From contig CANJQT010000028.1 in NCBI GenBank assembly GCA_947476475.1, positions 1-39,092 of the forward strand: a DNA stretch of 39,092 bases, read 5' to 3'. The position numbers and the translations under genes were made by a program. Below the pieces are notes generated by a model, which ran no database searches, was not told where the DNA came from, and saw nothing but the letters and a program-made list of their open reading frames with translations. The DNA comes from Paracoccaceae bacterium. Lineage in GTDB: Bacteria; Pseudomonadota; Alphaproteobacteria; Rhodobacterales; Rhodobacteraceae. How positions within the stretch are numbered: the stretch's first letter is position 1; each line of letters begins with the position of its first letter. This document shows, piece after piece, positions 8,478 through 18,057 of the stretch.

Positions 8478-9167
8478 TCACTCCCGGCCCGACAGCAATC
8501 GCCCCGCGGTAAGGTGGACCACCCGGTCCATCCGCGCCGCCAGTTCCAGATTATGGGTGGCGATCAGGGCAGAGAGGCCGGTTTCGCGGACAATTTCCAT
8601 AAGGACACTGAAAACCTGGTCTGCCGTCGCCGGATCAAGATTTCCGGTCGGCTCATCGGCCAGCAAAAGCCTCGGCCCGTTGGCCAACGCGCGGCAAAAG
8701 GCCACCCTCTGCTGCTCGCCCCCCGACAGTTCGGCCGGCCGATGTCGGACCCGGGCCGCCAGCCCAACGCGCGCCAGCAAAGTCTCGGCCCGCGCCTGGG
8801 CTGCGCCGCGCGCCACGCCGTTGGCCAGTTGCGGCAGGATGATGTTTTCCGCCGCAGTGAATTCCGGCAACAGGTGATGAAACTGATAGACAAAGCCGAC
8901 ATCGGCGCGCCGCACACCCGTCCGCAGTCTGTCATTCGCCCCTGCCAGATCGCGCCCGCCGATCCGCACATGACCCTGATCGGGTGTATCAAGCAGCCCG
9001 GCAATATGCAGAAGCGTCGATTTCCCCGCCCCCGACGGGGCCACCAGCGCCACAACCTCGCCGCGCGACAGGGTCAGATCGGCCCCTGTCAGAACGCAGA
9101 TTTCCGATGGCAGGCCATGATTATAGGCTTTGGTAATCCCCGAAAGCTCCAACACCGGCTCACTCAT
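8478..9167 (-). CDS. lolD: Lipoprotein-releasing system ATP-binding protein LolD
   Basis: A 229-residue ABC ATPase that powers release of outer-membrane lipoproteins from the inner membrane to the carrier LolA. Walker A reads APSGAGKST at 43-51 (first Gly replaced by Ala, still functional-looking), the Q-loop Gln is Q95 in [12 protein letters not shown], the signature LSGGEQQR is at 147-154, Walker B LLLADEP at 167-173, and the H-loop His is H205. [11 protein letters not shown] and GNLDP are typical of the LolD/MacB subgroup. Its start overlaps the end of the permease gene by 8 bases, so the two are one translational unit. Confidence 0.95.
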   Translation of the reverse strand: MSEPVLELSGITKAYNHGLPSEICVLTGADLTLSRGEVVALVAPSGAGKSTLLHIAGLLDTPDQGHVRIGGRDLAGANDRLRTGVRRADVGFVYQFHHLLPEFTAAENIILPQLANGVARGAAQARAETLLARVGLAARVRHRPAELSGGEQQRVAFCRALANGPRLLLADEPTGNLDPATADQVFSVLMEIVRETGLSALIATHNLELAARMDRVVHLTAGRLLSGRE

Positions 9168-10446
9168 AGCGCAAGGCCTCCACCGGGTTCATCCGTGCAG
9201 CCCGCCGCGCCGGAAAGATCGTCACGATGAAGGACAGCCCCAGCGCAAGGATGACCGCCTTGGCAACATCCCAGGCCTGCAACTTCGCGGGCAGCCGGTA
9301 AATGCCGCGGATCGACGGATCCCAGGCCCCGCCCCCGGACAGCCAATTCACCGCCGACATGATCTCGTCGATATTCCAAGCAAGCAGGCAACCCAGCAGC
9401 ACCCCGACAAGTGTGCCGATCACTCCGGTAAAGGCCCCGCACAGGAAGAACACCCGTAGGACGGATCCTTCCGACAGGCCCATCGTCCGAAGGATGCCGA
9501 TGTCGCGCCCCTTGTTCTTGACCAGCATCACCAGGCCGGACGTGATGTTCATCGTGGCGATCAGCACCAGGATCGACAGGATCACGAACATCACGTCATC
9601 TTCGATCTTCAGAGCGTTCAGGAATGACCCCGACGCATCGCGCCAGGTCCAAAGGTAACGCCCTTCGCCCGCTACTGCGGCGATCTCGGGGACAATCGCC
9701 TCGACTCGGTCGGGGTCGGTCAGGAACAGCTCGACCACATCCGCGCCAGCCTCGCGGTTGAAAAAGCTCTGAGCCTCGGCAAAGGGCATATAGACCCGCG
9801 CATCGTCGATATCCGCGCGACCAGCGGAAAAGATATAGCTGACCTTATAGGCCTTGACCCGCGGGCTAGTGCCAAAGGCCGTCTTGGCGCCGTCAGGGCT
9901 AAGCACCTTGACCATGTCGCCCGGCATCAGGCCCAGATTGCGGGCGATCCCAATCCCCACCGCGATACCTTGATCAAAATCATCAATATTTCCAAGCGCT
10001 TCCGGTGCCCCCTGAAAGGTCGGCAATGCCTTCAGCACATCCACCGTTACCCCATGCACCTCTGCCACGTTCGACCGCCCGTCAAAGCTGAGCATCGCAT
10101 AGCCAGACACCCTGGGATTGGCCCGCGCCACGCCCGGCAGGTTCGCCAGCTTTTCCGTCAGCGCCTGATGATCGGGCATGATCGTGGTCGATACGCCATT
10201 CGCGTCAGTGTAGCGGTAATTGTAGACCGTCACATGGGCGTTGGCGCCAAGGATGGTGCCAACAAACTCTGCTCGAAACCCGGCCCGCACCGCGAGCGTC
10301 GCCACCAGCGCCATCACCCCCAGCGCAATGCCGATCAGGCTGATCCAGGTCATCACGCTGACCCCGCCCTCGGCACGGCGCGCGCGCAGATAGCGCCAGG
10401 CAATCAGGAACTCAAATCGTGAAAACGGCTTGGTCGAACCGGCCAT
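9160..10446 (-). CDS. lolC: Lipoprotein-releasing ABC permease LolC/LolE
   Basis: A 428-residue MacB/FtsX-fold permease. Start ATG 10446 is supported by GGAGG five bases upstream; longer in-frame versions add an unlikely Arg-rich leader. It opens with the family motif [15 protein letters not shown], then membrane helix 1 (about 31-55), a large periplasmic domain, and three membrane helices in the last third, ending [15 protein letters not shown], the conserved Lol permease tail. It works with LolD to extract lipoproteins for LolA. Only one permease gene is present here; the protein probably forms a homodimer or pairs with a second permease encoded elsewhere. Confidence 0.94.
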   Translation of the reverse strand: MAGSTKPFSRFEFLIAWRYLRARRAEGGVSVMTWISLIGIALGVMALVATLAVRAGFRAEFVGTILGANAHVTVYNYRYTDANGVSTTIMPDHQALTEKLANLPGVARANPRVSGYAMLSFDGRSNVAEVHGVTVDVLKALPTFQGAPEALGNIDDFDQGIAVGIGIARNLGLMPGDMVKVLSPDGAKTAFGTSPRVKAYKVSYIFSAGRADIDDARVYMPFAEAQSFFNREAGADVVELFLTDPDRVEAIVPEIAAVAGEGRYLWTWRDASGSFLNALKIEDDVMFVILSILVLIATMNITSGLVMLVKNKGRDIGILRTMGLSEGSVLRVFFLCGAFTGVIGTLVGVLLGCLLAWNIDEIMSAVNWLSGGGAWDPSIRGIYRLPAKLQAWDVAKAVILALGLSFIVTIFPARRAARMNPVEALRYE

Positions 10447-10506
10447 CAGGCCCTCCGCTCTTGGGTCGGCCAAACCCTTCTTCATTCTGGCCCAAACCTT
10501 GCGGGC

Positions 10507-10530
10507 GCGCGGGGGACAACGCCCCCGCGC
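10507..10530 (-). other. Strong GC hairpin between proS and lolC
   Basis: GCGCGGGGG (10507-10515) pairs perfectly with CCCCCGCGC (10522-10530) across a 6-base loop, 11 bases after the proS stop. No T-run follows on either strand, so it may be a Rho-linked terminator or a transcript-processing hairpin rather than a classical terminator. Confidence 0.5.
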
Positions 10531-10540
10531 CAGCCCAAAT

Positions 10541-11878
10541 TCAGCGGCCCGCGTAAATCTGCGCAATCCGCTCCACGGCGTCCTCCGCTGACATTTCCTC
10601 CGACACGCCCGTGCGGCGCGAGGTCAGTTCAACCTTGCCGTTCGCCAGCCCGCGCGGGCCGACAGTGATCCGCCATGGCAGACCGATCAGGTCCATCGTG
10701 GCAAACTTCGCGCCGGCGCGTTCGTCGCGGTCGTCATAAAGCGCCTCAAGCCCCCGGGCCTCCAACGCCTTGTAAAGCCCTTCGCAGGCCGCATCGGTGC
10801 CCGCGTCGCCCTGCTTCAGATTGACGATACCTACCGGGAAGGGCGTCACCCCTTCCGGCCAGATGATGCCCTTGTCGTCATGACTGGCCTCGATGATCGC
10901 GCCCAGAAGACGCGACACACCAATACCGTGGCTTCCCATCTCGACCGGCACACGCGACCCGTCGGCGGTGACCACCGTGGCGCCCATCGCTTCGGAATAT
11001 TTGGTGCCGAAATAAAAGATCTGCCCAACTTCGATTCCGCGACCAACCTTGCGGCGAGCTTCCGGGATCTGGTTGAAAAGGCTTTCATCGTGCGTCTCGT
11101 CGGTGCGGGCGTAAAGGGTGGTGAATTCCTTGCAGACCCCCGCCACTTCAGCCCGGTTGTCGAAGTCAACCGCCCGATCGCCCAGCTTCAGATCGGTGAC
11201 TGCGCTGTCATAAAAGACTTCGCTTTCGCCGGTCGCTGCGAGGACGAGGAATTCATGGGTATTATCGCCGCCGATCGGGCCCGAAGCCGCGCGCATCGGG
11301 ATCGCCGTCAGGCCCATGCGTTCATAGGTGCGCAGATAGCTGACCATATGGCGGTTGTAGGCATGCAGCGCCGCATCCTTGTCGACGTCAAAATTGTAAC
11401 CGTCCTTCATCAGGAACTCACGGCCCCGCATCACGCCAAACCGCGGGCGCATCTCGTCGCGGAACTTCCACTGAATGTGGTAAAGCGTCAGCGGCAGATC
11501 CTTGTAGCTGTTGACGTGGGTGCGGAAGATGTCGGTGATCATCTCTTCGTTGGTCGGACCGTACAGCATATCCCGGTCATGCCGATCCTTGATGCGCAGC
11601 ATCTCTTGCCCGTAATCGTCGTAGCGCCCGCTTTCGCGCCAAAGATCGGCGGGCTGAAGCGTTGGCATCAGCATTGGGATGTGGCCGGCACGAACCTGTT
11701 CTTCATGCACGATCTGTTCAATGCGCTTCAGAACCCGGAATCCCAGCGGCAACCAGGAATATATCCCTGCGGCCTGCTGGCGGATCATGCCCGCGCGCAG
11801 CATATAGCGGTGCGACACAATCTGCGCGTCGGCGGGGTTTTCCTTGAGGACCGGCAGAAAATAACGGCTGAGGCGCAT
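10541..11878 (-). CDS. proS: Prolyl-tRNA synthetase
   Basis: A 445-residue class IIa aminoacyl-tRNA synthetase that charges tRNA-Pro. ATG 11878 gives the family N-terminus [13 protein letters not shown]; a GTG three codons upstream is possible but less likely. The TNEE segment is at 109-112, motif 2 at 139-155 ([17 protein letters not shown]), motif 3-like [13 protein letters not shown] follows, and the C-terminal anticodon-binding domain holds [13 protein letters not shown]. The protein is much shorter than the E. coli enzyme because it lacks the inserted editing (INS) domain, as usual in alphaproteobacteria. It is divergently placed from the AI-2E family permease. Confidence 0.97.
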   Translation of the reverse strand: MRLSRYFLPVLKENPADAQIVSHRYMLRAGMIRQQAAGIYSWLPLGFRVLKRIEQIVHEEQVRAGHIPMLMPTLQPADLWRESGRYDDYGQEMLRIKDRHDRDMLYGPTNEEMITDIFRTHVNSYKDLPLTLYHIQWKFRDEMRPRFGVMRGREFLMKDGYNFDVDKDAALHAYNRHMVSYLRTYERMGLTAIPMRAASGPIGGDNTHEFLVLAATGESEVFYDSAVTDLKLGDRAVDFDNRAEVAGVCKEFTTLYARTDETHDESLFNQIPEARRKVGRGIEVGQIFYFGTKYSEAMGATVVTADGSRVPVEMGSHGIGVSRLLGAIIEASHDDKGIIWPEGVTPFPVGIVNLKQGDAGTDAACEGLYKALEARGLEALYDDRDERAGAKFATMDLIGLPWRITVGPRGLANGKVELTSRRTGVSEEMSAEDAVERIAQIYAGR

Positions 11879-11947
11879 GGAGGGCACTTTCGCTGACTGA
11901 GTGACGTGGCCTCACCGCTTAAGCGAAACTGCCGCATCAGGCAAGAA

Positions 11948-11978
11948 GGCCACCTGCCGCGCCAACCCGGAGGTGGCC
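11948..11978. repeat. Inverted repeat in the proS / permease divergent region
   Basis: GGCCACCT (11948-11955) and AGGTGGCC (11971-11978) are perfect inverted copies 15 bases apart in the 232-base region between divergent proS and the AI-2E family gene. It could be a regulator site or an mRNA hairpin. No regulator gene lies beside it. Confidence 0.35.
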
Positions 11979-12110
11979 AAACTCTTTGTTTGCCCCCAGG
12001 TTCACTGGTAAACCAAGGGTCTGCGTTAAAGGCTTGGCTTAATTGGCACCAACAAGGCTTGTGCTGACATGGTGCCGACGCTTACATCGGTTCAAAGCAT
12101 GGAGGTCATC

Positions 12111-13184
12111 ATGGCATTGCCCGTTCGCCAGCAGGCAACCTATTGGGGGATCGCGACGGCATTGTTCCTGGCCATCCTGTGGGGGCTGGGCAATGTGATC
12201 CTGCCCTTTCTTGTCGGCGGTGCGATAGCCTATTTCCTTGATCCGATTGCCGACCGGCTGGAGCGCGCCGGGCTGTCCCGCACTGCGGCAACGGCCACCA
12301 TTTCAGTGGTCGCCCTGCTGGCCTTTACCCTGATGGCGCTCCTGATCATCCCGATGCTGGTGCGCCAGTTGATCCAGCTTGTGAACGCGGCCCCAACCAT
12401 TTTTGGCGAATTGCAGGACTTTCTGACCCAGAAATTCCCCCAGATTGTCGACGAAAATTCGGTCGTGCGTGACACCCTGATTACCCTGGGTAAGACCATT
12501 CAGGCGCGCGGCGGTGAACTGGCCTCTGGTCTTCTGTCCTCGGCCATGTCGGTGATCAATTTCGTGGTCTTCATCGTGGTTGTTCCGGTCGTGGCGTTTT
12601 ATCTGCTTCTGGACTGGGATCACATGGTGGCGCGTATCGACGCAGCCCTGCCGCTTGACCACCGCGACCGGATCCGCGCCATCGCAATTGACATCAATCA
12701 GGTTCTGGCCGGCTTCGTGCGTGGTCAGGTGTCTGTCTGCCTGATCCTTGGCACCTTCTATTCTGTCGCCCTCATGGCCGCCGGCCTGCAATTTGGGCTG
12801 ATTGTCGGTGCCATTGCCGGTGTCATCACCTTTATCCCCTATGTTGGCGCACTGATCGGCGGCGCGCTGGCCATCGGCCTTGCCCTGTTTCAGTTCTGGG
12901 GCGACTGGATGCAAATCGGGATCGTTGCCGGTATCTTCGCCGTTGGCCAGTTTCTGGAAGGCAATATCATCACGCCACGGCTGGTCGGCAAATCGGTGGG
13001 CCTGCACCCTGTCTGGCTTTTGTTCGCCTTGTCGGCCTTTGGCACCTTGTTCGGCTTTGTCGGCATGCTGGTTGCGGTGCCAGTGGCCGCCGCGATTGGC
13101 GTTCTGGCACGCTTCGGTATTGGCCAATATTTGTCCAGCCGCCTTTATCGGGGGCTGACAGCCCTTAACCAGGACGACGGCTGA
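12111..13184 (+). CDS. AI-2E family (PerM/TqsA-type) membrane transporter
   Basis: A 357-residue polytopic membrane protein. ATG 12111 follows GGAGG (12101-12105) at 5-base spacing; the GTG-started form to 12069 has no such site. It shows the family pattern: two early helices, an amphipathic cytosolic segment (about 60-145), then six helices including GAIAGVITFIPYVGALIGG and the conserved EGNIITPRLVGKSVGLHP near 280-300. Members export autoinducer-2 or other small molecules, or act as Na+/H+-linked carriers; the substrate here is unknown. Its stop overlaps the hdaA start (TGATG), so the two genes are translationally coupled. Confidence 0.92.
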   Translation: MALPVRQQATYWGIATALFLAILWGLGNVILPFLVGGAIAYFLDPIADRLERAGLSRTAATATISVVALLAFTLMALLIIPMLVRQLIQLVNAAPTIFGELQDFLTQKFPQIVDENSVVRDTLITLGKTIQARGGELASGLLSSAMSVINFVVFIVVVPVVAFYLLLDWDHMVARIDAALPLDHRDRIRAIAIDINQVLAGFVRGQVSVCLILGTFYSVALMAAGLQFGLIVGAIAGVITFIPYVGALIGGALAIGLALFQFWGDWMQIGIVAGIFAVGQFLEGNIITPRLVGKSVGLHPVWLLFALSAFGTLFGFVGMLVAVPVAAAIGVLARFGIGQYLSSRLYRGLTALNQDDG

Positions 13185-13861
13185 TGCCGCGCCAACTGAC
13201 GCTTGATCTTCCGGTCCGCACCACACTGGGGCGCGACGATTTCTTTGTGTCCCCCGCCAACGCATTGGCCCTTGCGATGCTGGACGCGCCGGAAAACTGG
13301 CCGCAAAACAAGCTGCTGCTGATTGGGCCTGAAGGTGCCGGGAAAAGCCACCTGGCGGCGGTATGGGTCGCGGATCGCCGTGCCGCAAGTCTGGCTGCCC
13401 CGGATCTGACCGTGGACAATGTGCCCGATCTTGCCGCGCGCAGTGCCGTCCTGATCGAAGATGCTGACCGGATCGCCGGACAGGCTGCCCAGGAGGCGGC
13501 CCTTTTCCACCTGCATAATCTGCTGCTTGCCTCTGGCGGACGGCTTCTTATAACCTCACGCAAGAAGCCGAACCTGTGGGGTGTTACACTCCCCGACCTG
13601 AAAAGCCGGATCGAAGCGACCGCAGTCGCCCGCATCGAGGCTCCCGATGACGCGCTTCTTTCCGCCGTTTTCCTGAAACTTTTTGCCGACCGCCAGTTGC
13701 AGGTCCCTCCCACCCTGATCCCCTATCTGATTTCGCGTATCGACCGGTCCTTTGCTGCAGCCCGCGCCCTGGTCACCCACCTTGACGCCCGCGCGCTGTC
13801 GCTTGGCCGGCCGGTCAACCGCACCCTTGCTGCCGAACTGCTGGACAGTTGGCACGCCTGA
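13184..13861 (+). CDS. hdaA: HdaA-like regulator of DnaA (DnaA-homologous AAA+ protein)
   Basis: A 225-residue AAA+ protein homologous to the ATPase core of DnaA but lacking its N-terminal and DNA-binding domains. Residues 4-10 (QLTLDLP) look like the sliding-clamp-binding motif of Hda proteins. Walker A is GPEGAGKS at 48-55 and a Walker B-like LIEDAD follows. DRSFAAARALV near the end matches the sensor II helix. Hda proteins, loaded on the replication clamp, stimulate ATP hydrolysis by DnaA and prevent re-initiation. The gene is followed after 53 bases by ppk1; the permease-hdaA-ppk1 order is, as far as I know, common in alphaproteobacteria. Confidence 0.9.
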   Translation: MPRQLTLDLPVRTTLGRDDFFVSPANALALAMLDAPENWPQNKLLLIGPEGAGKSHLAAVWVADRRAASLAAPDLTVDNVPDLAARSAVLIEDADRIAGQAAQEAALFHLHNLLLASGGRLLITSRKKPNLWGVTLPDLKSRIEATAVARIEAPDDALLSAVFLKLFADRQLQVPPTLIPYLISRIDRSFAAARALVTHLDARALSLGRPVNRTLAAELLDSWHA

Positions 13862-13914
13862 GGCCCATGATTGTTTCATCAAAGTGTTACGCTCGGACCG
13901 GATAAGCCCACGTC

Positions 13915-16086
13915 ATGACCCAAGCAGATTTTCTCAAGGCCCCCTATCCCGCCCCGACAGAACTTCCGCCCGCCGAAATCGCGGGCCCCTCACGCTTTTT
14001 CAACCGGGAGCTCAGCTGGCTGGCCTTCAATTGGCGGGTGCTGGACGAAAGCCGCAATCCGCGCGTCCCGCTGCTTGAACGGCTGCGCTTCCTGTCGATT
14101 TCGGCCACCAACCTTGATGAATTCTACACCGTCCGCGTGGCCGGCCTGCGCCAGCTTGCCCGCACGGGCAATGTCCTGCCATCTGACGACGGCCTGCGCC
14201 CCTCGGAACAGTTGCCGTTGATCAATGACAACGCCCGCCGCCTGATGGCCATGCAGCAATCCGTCTGGAACAAGCTCAAGCGAGAGATGGAAGGCGCGGG
14301 TATCACCCTTCTGACCCGCGGCAAACTGACCAAACGCGACGAGGCCTATCTGGCCGACTATTTCCTCAATCAGGTGTTCCCGGTTCTTTCGCCGCTCGCA
14401 ATCGACCCGGCGCATCCGTTTCCCTTCATCCCCAACACCGGCTTCTGCCTTGCGATGGAACTTGAACGCGCAAGCGACGGGCGGCGGATGCAGGCACTTC
14501 TTCCTATCCCCCAACAGATCCGGCGATTTGTCGCCCTGCCCGGCTCGACCCGCTTCCTACCAATGGAAGAATTGCTGCTTTTGCACCTTGGCTCGCTGTT
14601 CCCCGGCTACCGCGATACCGGCCATTGCACCTTCCGCGTGCTGCGCGACAGCGACCTGGAGGTCGAGGACGAGGCCGAAGATCTTGTGCGTGAATTCGAA
14701 ACCGCGCTTAAGCGCCGCCGCCGGGGCGAGGTGATCCGCATGAAGATCACGGCAGGCGCCCCAGAGGGCTTGCGCACCCTGATCATGGAAGAGCTTGGTG
14801 TTTCCCCCGACGAGGTCGTGGAAGTGCGCGGCATGGTCGGCATGGCCGATCTTAAGGAACTGGTGCTCGACAGCCGCCGCGATCTGCAGTGGCCCGCCTT
14901 CACCCCGCGCGTGCCCGAACGGGTGCAGGATCATGACGGCGACATGTTCGCGGCCATCCGCCAAAAGGACATGCTGTTGCACCACCCCTACGAGACGTTC
15001 GACATGGTGATCCGTTTCCTTACTCAGGCGGCGGCCGACCCTAATGTGCTGGCGATCAAACAAACGCTCTACCGCACCTCGCAAGACAGCCCAATCGTGT
15101 CGGCCCTGTGCGAAGCGGCCGAGGCCGGCAAATCCGTCACCGCCTTGGTGGAACTGAAAGCCCGCTTTGACGAAGCCGCAAATATCCGCCAGTCGCGCCG
15201 TCTGGAACGCGCCGGGGCGCATGTGGTTTACGGCTTCACCAACTACAAGACTCATGCCAAGATTTCGACCATCGTGCGCCGCGAGGGCGATCAGCTGGTG
15301 ACCTACACCCACTACGGCACCGGAAACTACCACCCGATCACCGCGCGCATCTATACCGACTTGTCCTTCTTTACCTGCAATGCGGCACTGGGGCGTGACG
15401 CAACCAAGGTGTTCAACTATCTGTCCGGCTATGTGCAGCCCGAGGGTCTGGAAAACCTCGCCATCTCGCCCATCACGCTGAAGCCTAGACTGCTGGCCCT
15501 GATCGCCGCCGAGGCCGATCATGCCCGCGCCGGGCGGCCTGCGGAAATCTGGGCCAAGATGAATTCGGTGATCGAGGCCGATATCATTGACGCGCTCTAC
15601 GCCGCCTCGCAGGCGGGCGTACGCATCAACCTTGTGGTACGCGGCATCTGCGGCCTGCGCCCGGGCATCAAGGGCCTGTCAGAAAACATCCGCGTAAAAT
15701 CCATCGTCGGGCGGTTCCTTGAACATTCACGGATCGTCTGCTTCGGCAATGGTCATGGCCTGCCCTCGAAGAAAGCCCGCGTGTTTATCTCGTCCGCCGA
15801 CTGGATGGGCCGCAATCTGACCCGGCGGGTCGAAACGCTGGTGGAAATCACCAACGACACCGTCAAGGCCCAGATCGTCAACCAGATCATGGCTGCCAAC
15901 CTCGCCGACGAGGCGCAAAGCTGGGTCCTCGGCCCCGATGGCCGCTATCTGCGCGAGCTCCCTGAAGATCGCCCGCTGTTCAGTTGCCACCGGTTCTTCA
16001 TGGAAAACCCGTCGCTGTCGGGTCGCGGATCGGCAGGTGCCAAAGATGTACCCAAACTTGCCCATGGCCGCGACGAAGCCCGATGA
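13915..16086 (+). CDS. ppk1: Polyphosphate kinase 1
   Basis: A 723-residue PPK1 of normal length. It reversibly moves the gamma-phosphate of ATP onto polyphosphate. The N-terminal domain begins with [16 protein letters not shown] and [18 protein letters not shown]. The C-terminal domains have the phospholipase D-like fold: the likely phospho-His is H447 in NYKTHAKIS, followed by [18 protein letters not shown], and the second catalytic His is in [11 protein letters not shown]. It precedes ppx on the same strand, an arrangement that pairs synthesis with breakdown of polyphosphate, but a 327-base gap with a long hairpin separates them. Confidence 0.97.
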   Translation: MTQADFLKAPYPAPTELPPAEIAGPSRFFNRELSWLAFNWRVLDESRNPRVPLLERLRFLSISATNLDEFYTVRVAGLRQLARTGNVLPSDDGLRPSEQLPLINDNARRLMAMQQSVWNKLKREMEGAGITLLTRGKLTKRDEAYLADYFLNQVFPVLSPLAIDPAHPFPFIPNTGFCLAMELERASDGRRMQALLPIPQQIRRFVALPGSTRFLPMEELLLLHLGSLFPGYRDTGHCTFRVLRDSDLEVEDEAEDLVREFETALKRRRRGEVIRMKITAGAPEGLRTLIMEELGVSPDEVVEVRGMVGMADLKELVLDSRRDLQWPAFTPRVPERVQDHDGDMFAAIRQKDMLLHHPYETFDMVIRFLTQAAADPNVLAIKQTLYRTSQDSPIVSALCEAAEAGKSVTALVELKARFDEAANIRQSRRLERAGAHVVYGFTNYKTHAKISTIVRREGDQLVTYTHYGTGNYHPITARIYTDLSFFTCNAALGRDATKVFNYLSGYVQPEGLENLAISPITLKPRLLALIAAEADHARAGRPAEIWAKMNSVIEADIIDALYAASQAGVRINLVVRGICGLRPGIKGLSENIRVKSIVGRFLEHSRIVCFGNGHGLPSKKARVFISSADWMGRNLTRRVETLVEITNDTVKAQIVNQIMAANLADEAQSWVLGPDGRYLRELPEDRPLFSCHRFFMENPSLSGRGSAGAKDVPKLAHGRDEAR

Positions 16087-16413
16087 ACGCACCGTGGCGC
16101 GCCATTCGGACAGGTACGAGCGGCGCTACCTCTCGCACTCCCCGGGATATTTGAACCACAACGAATTCATACCGTTCGTGGTGGTTCAAATATCCCCGCC
16201 GGAGGCTGGAGGCACGCGGGCCCGCCCGCGTGATGACGCCAAATGGCTTGGCCGCGCACGCCAGGGCGCGGCCTCCGCTGGATGCAAGGTGTGGGCTAAC
16301 CATATGGAAAACATATTTTCTCGTGCCTCTGGCGCTTCCGGCTTTGCGCTGCGTTGCAGAATTGTTAGTCTTGGCTTTGGGGAATCTGTGGCTGCCACCA
16401 CCGGAGAACATCA
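16087..16413. other. 327-bp ppk1-ppx intergenic region with two hairpins
   Basis: No gene is seen. The region carries the long inverted repeat at 16144-16196 (entered separately) and a second GC hairpin, CACGCGGGC (16213-16221) with GCCCGCGTG (16224-16232). The part 16290-16413 is less GC-rich and probably carries the ppx promoter. No confident -35/-10 pair was found. Confidence 0.6.
16144..16196. repeat. Long inverted repeat made of two copies of a dispersed intergenic motif
   Basis: The 22-base arms at 16144-16165 and 16175-16196 are inverted copies with a single mismatch (arm core GGGATATTTGAACCAC), separated by a 9-base loop. The right arm, read on the minus strand, extends into CCTCCGGCGGGGATATTT. 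It matches the motif after dddP at 29379-29406. As RNA the region would fold into one long hairpin and could act as a bidirectional terminator or mRNA stabiliser. Confidence 0.85.
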
Positions 16414-17979
16414 ATGAAGAAAAAGTCCGAGCTTCCGGTGGAGGATGGGGTTCCGTTTGGCCATCCCCTGTTTGACGACCCCTCCGCCCGCGCGCTGGAG
16501 CGGGTGGGCGTGGTTGATGTCGGCTCGAACTCGGTCCGGATGGTAGTCTTTGATGGGGCGGCACGCAGCCCGGCCTATTTCTACAATGAAAAGATCATGG
16601 CGGGCCTCGGCAAAGGTTTGGCCGAAACCGGCAAGCTCAACCCGGAAGGCAGGTCGCGCGCCCTTGCGGCGCTGAAACGCTTTGCCGCACTTGCCCGCGG
16701 CATGGAATTGCCGCCCCTGACCTGCGTAGCCACCGCCGCCGCGCGCGAAGCCGAGGATGGTCCCGACTTCTGCAGCGAGGTCGAACGCGAAACCGGGCTG
16801 AAACTGCACGTGATCGACGGCGGCGAGGAAGCGCGTCTTTCGGCGCAGGGCGTGCTTCTGGGTTGGCCGGAGGCCCAGGGGCTGGTCTGTGACATCGGCG
16901 GAAACTCAATGGAACTGGCCGAATTGCGCGACGGCACCGTCGGCCAGCGTGTCACTTCGCCGCTTGGCCCCTTTCGGCTGCAACAGGTCAAGGGTAGCAA
17001 GGCCGATCTGATCAAGCACATCCGCAACATCGTGCGCACGCTTGCCGAACAGATGGGCACCCATCACGAACGGATCTATCTGGTTGGCGGATCATGGCGG
17101 GCAATCGCACGGCTGGATATGGAACGCCGTGCCTATCCGATGACGGTTTTGCACGAATACCGCATGGATCCTGATATGGTGCTTGATACGATTGACTGGA
17201 TCGGAAAGTCCGACCTGAACGCCTTGCGCCTGAAAACCGGCACATCGCCAGCACGCATGGACCTTGTGCCGCTGGCATCACTTGTGCTGCGTGAACTGGT
17301 TGCAACGTTCAAACCCAAGGAAATCGACATCTCGTCCTATGGAATCCGCGAGGGGCTGCTTTACGAACAGATGCCTGACAGGCTGCGCCGCCGCGACCCT
17401 CTGATCGAGGCCTGCCGTTATGCCGAACAGACGATGGCGCGCATGCCGGGGTTCGGCAAAAAACTGTTCAATTTCCTGCTGCCGCTGTTCGAAAATGGTT
17501 CCCCAGCCCGCCTGCGCATGGTCAAGGCCGCCTGTCTGCTGCATGATACCACGTGGCGCGCCCACCCGGACTACCGCGCAGAACTTTGTTTCGACAATGC
17601 AACCCGGGCCAATCTGGGGGGGCTCTCGCATCAGGAACGCGTCTTCCTTGGCTTGGCTCTTTTGCATCGCTACAAGAATTCCCGCACTGGCACCCGGCTT
17701 GAAAGTCTGTTCTTGCTGTTGACCCCGGCAGAGATTCTGGAAGCCGAAATTCTGGGGAAAGCCATGCGATTTGGGGCGATGCTGTCAGCCCATGCCCCCG
17801 AAAAGACTGGCGAACTGTTTTATGACCCGTTGGCGAAAGTCCTTACATTCAGGCTGAAGCAAGGAAGCGAGGCCCTGTTTGGCGAAGTTGCCGCTGCCCG
17901 CTTCCAGGCACTTGCCGACGCATTGGCTGCCCGACCGGTAGTCTTGCGCGTTGATACCGAAGAACCGGCCGAGGCTTGA
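16414..17979 (+). CDS. ppx: Exopolyphosphatase, Ppx/GppA family
   Basis: A 521-residue ASKHA-fold phosphatase that removes terminal phosphate from polyphosphate, and in some members from pppGpp. The phosphate-1 loop is VVDVGSNSVRMVVF at 33-46. The second nucleotide-binding loop is CDIGGNSMELAE at 159-170; most relatives have Gly or Ser where this has Asn164. A long C-terminal extension of HD-type character (AACLLHDTTWRAHPDYRAE) follows, typical of the long alphaproteobacterial form. It lies downstream of ppk1 on the same strand. The start is followed by an acidic and basic leader of about 30 residues before the first strand. Confidence 0.94.
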   Translation: MKKKSELPVEDGVPFGHPLFDDPSARALERVGVVDVGSNSVRMVVFDGAARSPAYFYNEKIMAGLGKGLAETGKLNPEGRSRALAALKRFAALARGMELPPLTCVATAAAREAEDGPDFCSEVERETGLKLHVIDGGEEARLSAQGVLLGWPEAQGLVCDIGGNSMELAELRDGTVGQRVTSPLGPFRLQQVKGSKADLIKHIRNIVRTLAEQMGTHHERIYLVGGSWRAIARLDMERRAYPMTVLHEYRMDPDMVLDTIDWIGKSDLNALRLKTGTSPARMDLVPLASLVLRELVATFKPKEIDISSYGIREGLLYEQMPDRLRRRDPLIEACRYAEQTMARMPGFGKKLFNFLLPLFENGSPARLRMVKAACLLHDTTWRAHPDYRAELCFDNATRANLGGLSHQERVFLGLALLHRYKNSRTGTRLESLFLLLTPAEILEAEILGKAMRFGAMLSAHAPEKTGELFYDPLAKVLTFRLKQGSEALFGEVAAARFQALADALAARPVVLRVDTEEPAEA

Positions 17980-18057
17980 CCAAGGGGCAAAGCATCGCCA
18001 ATTGACGCATTGGTCACCTTGGCGAGGGGGCTTTTGTGCAACGACAGGGGGCGGGCG

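Noticed and set aside
16144-16196. Reading the ppk1-ppx inverted repeat as a transposon or phage attachment site
   Set aside because: No transposase, integrase, target duplication or cargo gene is present; a REP-like intergenic repeat pair explains it better.
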